DNA of 64,000 nt from Actinomadura pelletieri DSM 43383 (GCF_003634705.1 NZ_RBWU01000006.1:1-64000), one strand, 5' to 3'; counted from the stretch's first letter, positions 35,074 to 45,979 are shown. Notes: generated from the letters alone by a model not told the origin. Program-made: numbers and translations.

Positions 35074-35418
35074 TCAGCCGCCCACGAAGCCTTTGAGGAT
35101 GGTCACCAGGACCGGTGTCATCACCGCGCCGCCGTAGCCGATCGCGGCGTACTTCAACGTGTTCTTGGCCTTGCCCACCTCACCCGGATCGCCGCCGGCC
35201 AGCAGGTACCGGATGAAACCGACCGTCAAGAACAAGGTCGCCAGCGACACCAGCAACCCCACCAGCCACCTGGTAATCCGGTTGATCACCGTGTTCAGAT
35301 CCTGCGGCGGCGCCGCCAGCGCATCGGCGAACGCGTCCGGCGCCGCAAACACCACCAGCAGGACCCCGACCAGCACAGCGGCGGTCGGTGGCGCCCACCG
35401 GGACAATTTGGAGCGCAT
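35074..35418 (-). CDS. VirB2-like pilin (114 aa)
   Basis: The ATG at 35,418 has a perfect AAGGAGG six bases upstream. A signal peptide (PPTAAVLVGVLLVVFAAPDA, cleavage probably at AFA-DA) is followed by two membrane segments (WLVGLLVSLATLFLTVGFIR and AAIGYGGAVMTPVLVTILKG) separated by a short polar loop (AGGDPGEVGKAKNT). The size and layout match VirB2/TrbC pilins of Gram-positive transfer systems. It is the first gene of the leftward transfer operon, directly downstream of the divergent control region. Confidence 0.8.
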   Translation of the reverse strand: MRSKLSRWAPPTAAVLVGVLLVVFAAPDAFADALAAPPQDLNTVINRITRWLVGLLVSLATLFLTVGFIRYLLAGGDPGEVGKAKNTLKYAAIGYGGAVMTPVLVTILKGFVGG

Positions 35419-36027
35419 CAGCCACCTCCTTGATGGACGTGACCGGGGCCCCGCAGCGGCCGGGGAGGATGCGGGCCGGGCCAGCGGAACCGTCATCTCC
35501 TTCCGGCCACGGTCACGCGGCCTCGAAGGAACGGGGACCCGGCCCGCACGGGGCGGGCGGATCGGCCCCTGCGGGGCCCCGGCGCCCTCAGGACGCCACA
35601 CCCCCGCATAGAAACCTCTCAACAGGCGCGGCCCGCCGTCTCGGTCAGAGGGATCTATGCGAAATCTCAGCGCCGCGACCCCAACGGCCATACGCCGCCG
35701 CATAACAGCCCGTGGCACAACCAGACTTGGACCGGGCCTGCCGGACTTCGGCAAGGGGCCCGCTTCCCTCGCACCCGGCATGGCGCAGACGCCGACCGTC
35801 GGCGTGCCGCAGCGGCAACGGCAGATCGGCCGTCCGCGAGCACGGCAATGCGACCGGCAAACCGGCGCCGAACGGAACGGCGCAGCGGCAACGGCAACCT
35901 CGGTCAGCGCGCAACGGCACGGCAACGCCCGAGGTGGAGGCCGCTTCTAAGAGGTTCCTATGAGGCTCGTGCCGACAATCGCGTCCGTACTGGAAACCGG
36001 TCTGCACGCATAGGAGGGAACGAACAG
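35419..36027. promoter_or_regulatory. 609-base divergent control region with GCAACGGCA repeats
   Basis: It separates the leftward transfer operon from the rightward methyltransferase-integrase genes, so it should carry both promoters. Between about 35,808 and 35,932 the nonamer GCAACGGCA occurs three times on the plus strand (near 35,815, 35,888 and 35,912), and variants of CGGCAAC occur several more times. No protein-like frame continues across. The repeats could be binding sites for an element regulator. Confidence 0.5.
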
Positions 36028-37068
36028 GTGCGCGACCCCTACTGGCACGACACGACCCACGCCCTCTACGCCGGAGACCCCCGCCAGGTGCTGGCCGAGA
36101 TGCCAGCCGGATCCGCCGACTGCATCGTCACCAGCCCACCACCATGGAGACCGCAGCCACGCGATACGGCCGCAGATGAGCCGACCCGCTACGGCCGCGA
36201 GCCCACACCGGCTCTCTACCTCGCCGCCCTTCGCCGCCTCTTCGCCCAAGCCCACCGCGTACTGGGCGAGCAGGGGACCGCCTGGCTGATCACCAGTGAT
36301 CGTTATGCCGGCCAGACCGGATGGGACGGCCCGCCCGCAGGCCGCCACCGTCGCCGGATCCGCGACCACGCGATGACCGGCTTGCCTGCCACCTCCTTGA
36401 TCGGCCTGCCCTGGCAGCTGGCCTTCGCGCTTCAAGACGACGGCTGGATCGTCCGCAACGTGATCGTCTGGAACCAGCCCACCATGGCCAAGACTTCAGC
36501 CGCGGACCGGCTCGCGCTCTCCTACGAGCTGATCCTCCTGCTGGTCAAAACAGATCAGTACACCTTCGACCGTGACGCCATCCGCCGCCCCCTGGACCGC
36601 TTGATCACTGAGCTCGGCCTCGACCACAACCCAAGCGCCGAACAGGAGCGGCAGAGTCAGGCGCCCCGGTGCGGCTGGCAGCGCATCAGGCGGCACGTCC
36701 ACCAGCGCGGCAGCGGCAAGAGCGGCAAGGGGATCGGCTATTGCCGCACCCGATGCCGCGCGGCAGCCGACCCGCGGAAACGGCACGATCGTGAACCGTT
36801 CCCGCTCGCGCCCGTCGGCGACGTCTGGTCGTTGCCGCCTCGCCCGCAGCGGCACATCTTGCCGATCGAGGTGCCGCTCGCCTGTATTGCCACCGGATGC
36901 CGGCCCGGCGGCACCGTGCTGGACATGTTCACCGCGGACGCCACCACCGGTCTCGCCGCCCGGCACCTCGGCCGCTCCTTCATCGGCGTGGAACAGAACC
37001 CAGATCTATGCCGCATCGCTGAGCAGCGACTCCGGGGAGACAACCGCCATGGGGACGGTGATGCATGA
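36028..37068 (+). CDS. site-specific DNA methyltransferase (N4-cytosine/N6-adenine type)
   Basis: Methylates an exocyclic amino group of DNA. The catalytic motif IV is TSPPPW (a variant of the S/D-P-P-Y/W motif) near residue 34, and the SAM-binding motif is C-terminal (VLDMFTADATTGLAARHLG with FIGVEQNP), an order found in beta-class enzymes. A usual FxGxG is here FTADATTG. The GTG at 36,028 follows AGGAGGG; the frame extends to 35,848 but that part is repeat-derived. No restriction partner is adjacent. It sits at the head of the methylase-small protein-integrase unit and probably protects or marks the element (inference). Confidence 0.85.
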   Translation: MRDPYWHDTTHALYAGDPRQVLAEMPAGSADCIVTSPPPWRPQPRDTAADEPTRYGREPTPALYLAALRRLFAQAHRVLGEQGTAWLITSDRYAGQTGWDGPPAGRHRRRIRDHAMTGLPATSLIGLPWQLAFALQDDGWIVRNVIVWNQPTMAKTSAADRLALSYELILLLVKTDQYTFDRDAIRRPLDRLITELGLDHNPSAEQERQSQAPRCGWQRIRRHVHQRGSGKSGKGIGYCRTRCRAAADPRKRHDREPFPLAPVGDVWSLPPRPQRHILPIEVPLACIATGCRPGGTVLDMFTADATTGLAARHLGRSFIGVEQNPDLCRIAEQRLRGDNRHGDGDA

Positions 37069-37295
37069 TGGGGCAGAGGAAACAGAACACTCACCATTCG
37101 GTAAGGTGCACGGCGCTGAACAGCCAATACGCTGCCGAAGCAGAGCCAGATGGGCCACGCGCCGATCTGACTTGCGATGTGGCCGATGACGCCGTGTCCG
37201 TAGAGCTGCCCGCCGAGCCACCCCCTCTGACGCCCGAGGCGGCACGCGCACTGCTCCGGCTCCTCCTCGACATCCGGCAGCGGCGCACGAACTGA
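37065..37295 (+). CDS. small protein before the integrase (76 aa)
   Basis: The ATG overlaps the stop of the methyltransferase gene by four bases; a second ATG follows at once. The middle is acidic and the C-terminal helix (TPEAARALLRLLLDIRQRRT) is strongly amphipathic and basic at its end. Short proteins in this position next to large serine integrases may act as recombination directionality factors or regulators. Neither role can be shown from the sequence. Confidence 0.6.
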   Translation: MMGQRKQNTHHSVRCTALNSQYAAEAEPDGPRADLTCDVADDAVSVELPAEPPPLTPEAARALLRLLLDIRQRRTN

Positions 37296-37323
37296 GAAGC
37301 ATCTCGTTCATCCGAGGGAAATC

Positions 37324-38997
37324 ATGATCAAACTAGCGTTCTGGGGACGGTGCTCCACCGAAGACCGTCAAGACCCCGAAGCCTCCCACGCTTGGCAGTA
37401 CTCCCGTGCCGAGCAACTCGTCACCCCTCGCGGCGGCGTGATCGTCGCCGAGTACTTCGATATCGACAAGTCCCGGTCCATCCCACCGGCCCGCCGCCCC
37501 CAGGCCAGCCTGCTCCTGGCCGAGCTGGCCAACCCTCACCGGGCCTTCGACGCCGTCGTGGTCGGTGAGCCACAGCGGGCCTTCTACGGCAACCAGTTCG
37601 GCAACACCTTCCCGTTGTTCGAGCACTACAACGTGCCGCTGTGGGTACCGGAAGTGAACGGGCCCATCGACCCCGCCAACGAAGCCCACGACATGATCAT
37701 GTCGACGTTCGGATCCATCAGCAAAGGCGAACGGTCCCGGATCAAGACCCGGGTGCGGGCGACCATGGCGGCGCTGGCACAGACCTCCAACCGGCACATC
37801 GGCGGGCGCCCACCCTACGGATACCGGCTGGCCGACGCCGGACCGCACCCCAATCCGAGCAAGGCCGCCGACGGCAAGCGGCTGCACGTGCTGGAGATCG
37901 ACCCGTACACCGCCGAGGTGGTCCAGCGGATCTTCGCCGAGTTCCTGGCGGGCAAGGGCTTCTTCGCCATCGCCGAAGGACTCACCGCCGACGGAATCCT
38001 GTCGCCGTCGGCCTACGACCGGGCGCGTAACCGGCACCGCTGCGGCCTGGCCTGGTCCAAGAGCGCTGTCCGCGTCATCGTGAACAACCCTCGCTACACC
38101 GGCCGTCAGGTCTGGAACAAGCAGCGCAAACGCGAAGTCCTCATCGACGTCCACGACGTCACCCTCGGCCACGAGACCAAGCTGGTCTGGAACACCCCGG
38201 ACCAGTGGGTGTGGTCCAACGACATCGTCAATCCACCGATCATCGACGAGGAGACCTTCAAGGCCGCCCAGAAGTTGCTAGCGGCCCGAGGTCACGGACC
38301 GGCCCGGCACAAGCCACACCGTGCCCGTCATCTGTACATGCTGCGGGGCATCCTGCATTGCGGCATCTGCCACCGCAAAATGGAGGGCTCCTGGAACAAC
38401 GGCGCGCCCTACTACCGCTGCCGTTTCCCCGAGGAATACGCCCTGGCCAACAGGATCATGCATCCACGCAACGTCTATCTGCGCGAAAGCGTCCTGCTGC
38501 CCCGTCTGGACCGGTGGCTGGGCCGCTACTTCGCTCCCCACCGCCGTGCCGACACCATTGCGGCGATCGCGGCCGCGCAAGGCGGCGGCGTCAGCGAAGA
38601 CCCCAGCACGACCCTCGCGCGGCAGACCATCGACGAGTGCGACCGCAAACTCGCCCGCTACCGTGCCGCGCTGGACGCCTTGGACGAGGGCACCGACCCG
38701 GCGATGATCGCCGGGTGGATCACCCAGGTCCAGCAGCAGCGCACTGCCGCCCAAGCGCAACTGCGCCCTGCCCAGAGCCAGGAACACCTCACCGAGGCCG
38801 ACATCGCCGCTCTCATTGAGGAGATCGCCGACTACACCCAGGCGCTGGCCACCGCCGATCCCGCGCACAAGGCCGACCTGTACGGCAAGCTCGGACTACA
38901 GCTCACCTACCACCCCGAGCAGCAAAAAGTGCGGGCCGAGGCGCATCTCGATCCCGCACTATATGGGGAAATGGTTGGTGTCCGAGGGGGGACTTGA
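37324..38997 (+). CDS. large serine recombinase (element integrase, 557 aa)
   Basis: Inserts and excises the element. The N-terminal resolvase domain carries the nucleophile Ser11 in FWGRCSTEDRQDP, with the conserved Arg-rich helix (SISKGERSRIKTRVRATMAA). The recombinase domain follows (HIGGRPPYGYRLADAG to LAWSKSAVRVIVNNPRYTGR), then a zinc ribbon (LHCGICHRKM...YYRC) and a coiled-coil tail (DECDRKLARYRAALDALDEG; TEADIAALIEEIADYTQ). Its last codons (VGVRGGT, then TGA) lie inside the tRNA-Leu gene, so the attachment core lies within the tRNA and insertion also shapes the integrase C-terminus. Confidence 0.92.
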   Translation: MIKLAFWGRCSTEDRQDPEASHAWQYSRAEQLVTPRGGVIVAEYFDIDKSRSIPPARRPQASLLLAELANPHRAFDAVVVGEPQRAFYGNQFGNTFPLFEHYNVPLWVPEVNGPIDPANEAHDMIMSTFGSISKGERSRIKTRVRATMAALAQTSNRHIGGRPPYGYRLADAGPHPNPSKAADGKRLHVLEIDPYTAEVVQRIFAEFLAGKGFFAIAEGLTADGILSPSAYDRARNRHRCGLAWSKSAVRVIVNNPRYTGRQVWNKQRKREVLIDVHDVTLGHETKLVWNTPDQWVWSNDIVNPPIIDEETFKAAQKLLAARGHGPARHKPHRARHLYMLRGILHCGICHRKMEGSWNNGAPYYRCRFPEEYALANRIMHPRNVYLRESVLLPRLDRWLGRYFAPHRRADTIAAIAAAQGGGVSEDPSTTLARQTIDECDRKLARYRAALDALDEGTDPAMIAGWITQVQQQRTAAQAQLRPAQSQEHLTEADIAALIEEIADYTQALATADPAHKADLYGKLGLQLTYHPEQQKVRAEAHLDPALYGEMVGVRGGT

Positions 38998-39064
38998 ACC
39001 CCCATGCCCCGTGAAGGGCACTAGCACCTCAAGCTAGCGCGTCTGCCTATTCCGCCACCCGGAC
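38976..39064 (-). tRNA. tRNA-Leu(GAG), ICE attachment site
   Basis: A complete class II tRNA can be drawn: acceptor GTCCGGG/CTCGGAC, anticodon arm CTAGC-TTGAGGT-GCTAG with anticodon GAG, long variable arm (TGCCCTTCACGGGGCA), T-arm GGGGG-TTCAAGT-CCCCC, discriminator A and an encoded CCA. The integrase stop codon TGA (38,995-38,997) is the complement of bases in the T-loop. The element therefore joins the chromosome at the 3' part of this tRNA and rebuilds its end. Confidence 0.95.
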
Positions 39065-39181
39065 CGGTTGCAGGCCGCAGTGGGGCTGCGGCGGGGTTCA
39101 CCATACCAAAGGTGGCGGGGTGCGGCGAAGTCGAGCGGCGGGGCACCATGGGACGGTACGCGAGGACTCGAGGGGGTCGGT

Positions 39182-40492
39182 GTGGTTCAGCAGGTGAGTG
39201 CTGAGGATGAGGTCGTTCGGCTCTGCCAGGAGTTGATTCGGATCGATACGAGCAACCCGGGGGATCATTCGGGGCCCGGGGAGCGGGTGGCGGCGGAGTA
39301 TGTCGCGGAGAAGCTGGCGGAGGTCGGGCTGGAGGCGCGGATTCTGGAGTCGCATCCGGGGCGGGCCAGTGTGGTGGCGAGGGTGGAAGGGGAGGACCGG
39401 GGGCGGGACGCGTTGTTGTTGCACGGGCATCTGGACGTGGTGCCCGCGCAGGCGGACGACTGGACGCGGGATCCGTTCGGCGGGGAGATCGCGGACGGGT
39501 GTGTCTGGGGCCGTGGGGCCGTGGACATGAAGGACATGGACGCGATGATCCTCGCGGTGGTGCGGCAGCGGTTGCGGGAGGGGCGGCGGCCGCCGCGGGA
39601 CGTCGTGTTGGCGTTCACGGCCGATGAGGAGGCCGGGGGGAAGTGGGGGGCGCAGTGGCTGGTGCAGGAGCATCCGGAGCTGTTCGAGGGGTGCACGGAG
39701 GCCGTGGGGGAGGTCGGCGGGTTCAGTTTGACGGTGCCCGGGGATCGGCGGATGTATCTGATCGAGACGGCCGAGAAGGGCATGGCGTGGATGAACCTGC
39801 GGGCCCGGGGGACGGCCGGGCACGGGTCGATGGTGCATCCGGACAACGCGGTGACGGCGGTGGCGGGGGCGGTCGCGCGGTTGGGGACGCATGAGTTCCC
39901 GGTGCGCTTGACGAAGTCGGTGCGGGCGTTCCTGGAGCGGGCGTGCATGGCGTACGGGGTGGAGTTCGATCCGGAGCGGCCGGAGGAGTGTCTGGAGAAG
40001 ATCGGGCCGCTGGCGCGGATGATCGGGGCGACGCTCAGGAATACGGTCAATCCGACGCGGCTCGATGCCGGGTACAAGACGAATGTCATTCCGCAGTCGG
40101 CCACCGCGCAGGTCGATGGGCGGTTTTTGCCCGGACATGAGGCGGAGTTCTTCGCGGTCGTGGATGAACTCCTCGGGCCGGACGTTCAGCGGGATTTCGT
40201 CCATCATGACCATGCGCTGGAGACCGACTACGAGGGGGCGCTCGTCGCGGCGATGGAGGCGGCGCTGACCTCGGAGGATCCGGGGGCCTTGCCGGTGCCG
40301 TACTGCCTGAGCGGCGGGACGGACGCCAAGGCCTTCGCGCGGTTGGGGATGCGGTGCTTCGGTTTCGCGCCGCTGAGACTGCCCCCGGATTTGGACTTTT
40401 CCGGAATGTTCCATGGCGTCGATGAGCGCGTTCCCGTGGACGGTCTGCGTTTCGGGGCGCGGGTGCTCGACACCTTTCTCGAGCGGTCCTGA
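39182..40492 (+). CDS. M20-family metallopeptidase
   Basis: Zinc-dependent exopeptidase or amidohydrolase. Metal ligands and catalytic residues are in LLLHGHLDVVPA (H-x-D), GRGAVDMKDMDA (bridging Asp), TADEEAGGKWG (catalytic Glu pair) and SGMFHGVDE (last His). A dimerisation domain with GTAGHGSMVHPDNA lies in the middle. I start it at the GTG at 39,182; upstream codons extend into the tRNA-proximal region. It is the first chromosomal gene to the right of the attachment site. The substrate is unknown; the family includes carboxypeptidases and succinyl-diaminopimelate desuccinylases. Confidence 0.88.
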   Translation: MVQQVSAEDEVVRLCQELIRIDTSNPGDHSGPGERVAAEYVAEKLAEVGLEARILESHPGRASVVARVEGEDRGRDALLLHGHLDVVPAQADDWTRDPFGGEIADGCVWGRGAVDMKDMDAMILAVVRQRLREGRRPPRDVVLAFTADEEAGGKWGAQWLVQEHPELFEGCTEAVGEVGGFSLTVPGDRRMYLIETAEKGMAWMNLRARGTAGHGSMVHPDNAVTAVAGAVARLGTHEFPVRLTKSVRAFLERACMAYGVEFDPERPEECLEKIGPLARMIGATLRNTVNPTRLDAGYKTNVIPQSATAQVDGRFLPGHEAEFFAVVDELLGPDVQRDFVHHDHALETDYEGALVAAMEAALTSEDPGALPVPYCLSGGTDAKAFARLGMRCFGFAPLRLPPDLDFSGMFHGVDERVPVDGLRFGARVLDTFLERS

Positions 40493-40571
40493 TTTTGCCC
40501 TCGCCGATGCGTTCCGTGGTGGTACCGTTACCCTTCGTCGAGGGTGATCTGGGCACGACGGAGGTTGATCG

Positions 40572-41201
40572 GTGGCAAGTGGCGCGGCGCGGGCAGGGGC
40601 GATCGTCCCCCCGCGCCGTGTCGCGTTTCTCCGGCGGCTGCTCATCCTCGGCGGGTTGTTGATCGGGGGCTGGCTGCTCGGGTGCGCGGGGCAGAGCGCG
40701 CATGCCGACGAGGTTCCGGCCGTGACGGTGCGCGTGGTCGTGAAGGCGCCCGTGCTGGAACAGACGATCGAGGTCACGACCGAGCGACAGGTGGTGCGGG
40801 CCGTCGTGGAGCGGCCGCCGGAACGATCCGCGCCGGTTGTCGAGCGCGTGAAGCCGGTCGTCGAGCGGGTGGTGACGTCGGATGCGTCGCCTTCTCGGAA
40901 GGTCACCGGTGGACGTGAAGTCGCCAAGGTTCGGGGCCCGGACAAGGGTGCCGTGAAGGTGCGCCCGATGGGGCGTTCGGGTGAGGTCTCTCAGGCGTCG
41001 GGCAGTGATGTGCCGCGGCCACAGCCGGTGCCTGAGCCGGCCAGTGATCCTTCTGTGGTCGGTGGTCCCGTGATGTCGGGCGTGCCGAGTGTTCTTCCTC
41101 GGGTGCCGGCACCGCCGCCGGTCTTGCTGGTCAGTGCCGGGGCCGTGGTGCGTTCGGCTGTTCGGACGGCCGTGGACGAGCCGTCCGTCGTGCCCGACTG
41201 A
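40572..41201 (+). CDS. secreted or lipid-anchored cell-surface protein (209 aa)
   Basis: GTG start with GGAGG nine bases upstream. Basic N-terminus, a hydrophobic segment (FLRRLLILGGLLIGGWLLGC) and a LLGC lipobox-like cysteine; a conventional cleavage at AHA-DE is also possible. The mature part is a charged, Val/Glu/Arg-rich repetitive region (VERPPERSAPVVERVKPVVE) and then Pro/Ser/Val-rich, so probably extended in the cell wall. It directly precedes the chaplin-like gene and may work with it in the aerial-hypha surface (inference). Family not recognised. Confidence 0.65.
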   Translation: MASGAARAGAIVPPRRVAFLRRLLILGGLLIGGWLLGCAGQSAHADEVPAVTVRVVVKAPVLEQTIEVTTERQVVRAVVERPPERSAPVVERVKPVVERVVTSDASPSRKVTGGREVAKVRGPDKGAVKVRPMGRSGEVSQASGSDVPRPQPVPEPASDPSVVGGPVMSGVPSVLPRVPAPPPVLLVSAGAVVRSAVRTAVDEPSVVPD

Positions 41202-41299
41202 CCCTCGATCAACTCTGCCGGACAGGTGTCCTGTCCATTCACCTCATCGAACGAGACCCGTGTGTCTCGTCATCCCCCCATTTCCTGGAACGGAGCATC

Positions 41300-42652
41300 A
41301 TGCGAACGTGGGCAAAAGGCACTTCCCGAGCCGCGGTCCTGGCTGCGGGAGTGGTCGCCTTCGGCACCATCCCGGCCGGCGCCTACGCCGACATCACGAG
41401 CGGCACCGGGAGCGTTCTCGGCGGTAACCAGGTCTCCGCGCCGGTCTCCGCGCCGGTCGACGTGAGCGGCAACGGCGCGTCCCTGGTGGGCACCTCCCAC
41501 GCCGGGTCCCGAGGCGGCGCGAAGGTCGGCAAGGGCGGTGCCGGCGGGCAGATGACGTCCGGGGCGGACGGCGTCGGTTCCGGCAACCAGGTCAATGCCC
41601 CGGTGTCCGCGCCGGTGAACGTCTGCGGGAACGGCGTGGCCGTGGTCGGGCACGCCGCCGCCGGCTGCGAAGGCGGCGCCAAGGTCGTGGACGGTGATTC
41701 CGGCGGCCGGTTCAGCGACGGGACGCACAGCATCCTCGGTGGAAACCAGGTGAACGCGCCGGTGTCCGTGCCGGTGAACGCCTGCGGGGTCGCCGCGGCC
41801 GTTGTCGGGCACGCGGCCGCCGGCTGCGAAGGAGGTTCCGTCGTGAAGAACGGCGGTCCCACAGGGTCGGGGCAGGAGACGTCCGGTGTGTTCGGGGTCG
41901 GCAGCGGCAACCAGGCCAACGCCCCGATCAGTGTGCCCGTCGACGTCTGCGGGAACGCGGTCGGCAACGCGGTGGCCGGGTGCGAGGGCGGCGCGTCCGT
42001 CCGCAACGGAGGTCACGGGACGGGCCAGCAGTTCACCGACGGAGCCTATGGCGTCATTTCCGGAAATCAGGCGAACTCCCCGATCAGCATCCCGGTGACG
42101 GCCTGCGGGAACGCCGCCGCGGTGGTCGGGCACGCCGCCGGGCTGTGCGAGGGCGGCGCCCATGTCAGGAGCGACTCGGGCGGCGACCAGTACACGTCCG
42201 GGGTCGGCGGCGTTCTCACCGGTAATCAGGGGAACGCGCCGGTCGAGGCCCCGGCGGACGTGTGCGGCAACGCCGCGGCGGGTGTCGGTCTCGCCGGCGC
42301 GTTGTGCGAGGGCGCCCAGGACGGCTACCACTCGACCCCGGGCGGCTACCACTCGTATCACCGGACGAGCGACGTGCCCGTGACGTGGACGAATCTGCCC
42401 GGTGGCCTGGGTGTCCCGTCGAACGGCCGGATGATTCCGGCGAAGCCGTTCGTCGCGTCGCTCGTGGACGGTCCGGCCGACAGCGGAGCGGGCGTGCCGG
42501 TGTCCGCGGTGGCGCGTGAGCTCGGGCCGGTCGAGCGGGTCGCGGCGGAGGAGAAGGTCGGGTCGATGTGGACGTTGGCCGCGTCCGCGCTGCTGGCCGC
42601 CGTCACCGGGGGACTGGCGCTGTCCCGCCGGGTCCGGATCGGCCGGCGGTGA
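41300..42652 (+). CDS. six-repeat chaplin-like cell-surface protein (450 aa)
   Basis: Chaplins are secreted amphipathic proteins that coat aerial structures of sporulating actinomycetes. After a signal peptide (AVLAAGVVAFGTIPAGAYAD) come six tandem repeats of about 50 residues with the chaplin pattern GNQVNAPVSVPVN-CGN, then VVGHAAAGCEGG. Repeats 2-6 each keep the two cysteines; repeat 1 (DVSGNGASLVGTSHAGSRGG) has neither. The C-terminus has a membrane segment (LAASALLAAVTGGLALS) and a basic end, but no clear LAXTG sortase signal, unlike the long chaplins of Streptomyces, which have two chaplin domains. Start ATG with CGGAG five bases upstream. Confidence 0.85.
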   Translation: MRTWAKGTSRAAVLAAGVVAFGTIPAGAYADITSGTGSVLGGNQVSAPVSAPVDVSGNGASLVGTSHAGSRGGAKVGKGGAGGQMTSGADGVGSGNQVNAPVSAPVNVCGNGVAVVGHAAAGCEGGAKVVDGDSGGRFSDGTHSILGGNQVNAPVSVPVNACGVAAAVVGHAAAGCEGGSVVKNGGPTGSGQETSGVFGVGSGNQANAPISVPVDVCGNAVGNAVAGCEGGASVRNGGHGTGQQFTDGAYGVISGNQANSPISIPVTACGNAAAVVGHAAGLCEGGAHVRSDSGGDQYTSGVGGVLTGNQGNAPVEAPADVCGNAAAGVGLAGALCEGAQDGYHSTPGGYHSYHRTSDVPVTWTNLPGGLGVPSNGRMIPAKPFVASLVDGPADSGAGVPVSAVARELGPVERVAAEEKVGSMWTLAASALLAAVTGGLALSRRVRIGRR

Positions 42653-42687
42653 CCTCGGGGTCGCCGTGACCCGGCGGCCGTGAGAAC

Positions 42688-42729
42688 GCTTCGCCCGTCC
42701 CGGAAGGCGCGATCCGGGACGGGCGAAGC
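42688..42729 (+). terminator. strong hairpin terminator after the chaplin gene
   Basis: A perfect 17-bp stem (GCTTCGCCCGTCCCGGA with its exact complement) and an eight-base loop, starting 36 bases after the chaplin-like stop. It has no T-run, as is common in actinomycetes. It lies between convergent genes and may serve both. Confidence 0.85.
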
Positions 42730-42843
42730 CTTACAGACGGCGCTTCACGGTGTGTCACGCTGGACGTACGTAGTGCTACACTTCGGGCGGACCGCCTGTA
42801 TCGGCCGAGTGAAGCCGCTCGTCCGCAGGGTGGTGGGGGCCGG

Positions 42844-43029
42844 TCAGAACGTGCGCACGACGCGGATGACCTTGCGGCGGAGCTGAATACGGCGACGGCC
42901 GTCCGGGTAGAGGCGCAACCGATCGATTTCCCAGCCGCCCCGCTCCGCGTGCTCGGTGAGGATCTGCCGGGCGGTATCGCGCGTGGTGCCGCGGGGCAGT
43001 GACAGGACGAGGTAGGTGTACTCCGCCAT
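42844..43029 (-). CDS. DUF5703 family protein (61 aa)
   Basis: Short conserved actinobacterial protein of unknown function. The sequence (AEYTYLVLSLPRGTTRDTAR, then WEIDRLRLYPDGRRRIQLRR and a VIRVVRTF end) fits DUF5703, a family with a 'PRG.SR..A...LT.HAE.G.WE..RLRLYPDG.RR' pattern. It is basic at its C-terminus and could bind nucleic acid or lipids. There is no Shine-Dalgarno site before either ATG (43,029 or 43,038). Confidence 0.85.
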   Translation of the reverse strand: MAEYTYLVLSLPRGTTRDTARQILTEHAERGGWEIDRLRLYPDGRRRIQLRRKVIRVVRTF

Positions 43030-43046
43030 TGCGACCATTATTACCC
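43030..43046 (-). promoter_or_regulatory. -10-like element for a possible leaderless mRNA
   Basis: On the minus strand, GGTAATAAT stands about seven bases before the ATG at 43,029 and no ribosome site is present. A TANNNT -10 element at this distance would start transcription at or next to the A of the ATG, as in actinobacterial leaderless transcripts. This is inference from spacing. Confidence 0.4.
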
Positions 43047-43282
43047 GGATGACCGGGAGCGCGGCACCGTACCCTGGCGGCCCTGTCCGCATGGCCTCCG
43101 GCGGCATGTCATCCTGTCTGGGGCGTGCGGCGGTGAGAATCCCGTTCGTCTTCCGGGGCGGAGCGATGATCGCGGGGCCGGGGCGGCCACCCGCGGGCAT
43201 GAACGCGCCGTCCCGCGACGTTGTACGAAGTCTGTAAGAGAGAGCCTGTTCAAGAGGACGAGACAGCGAGGTTGGAGCGACT

Positions 43283-45979
<2,697 letters not shown>

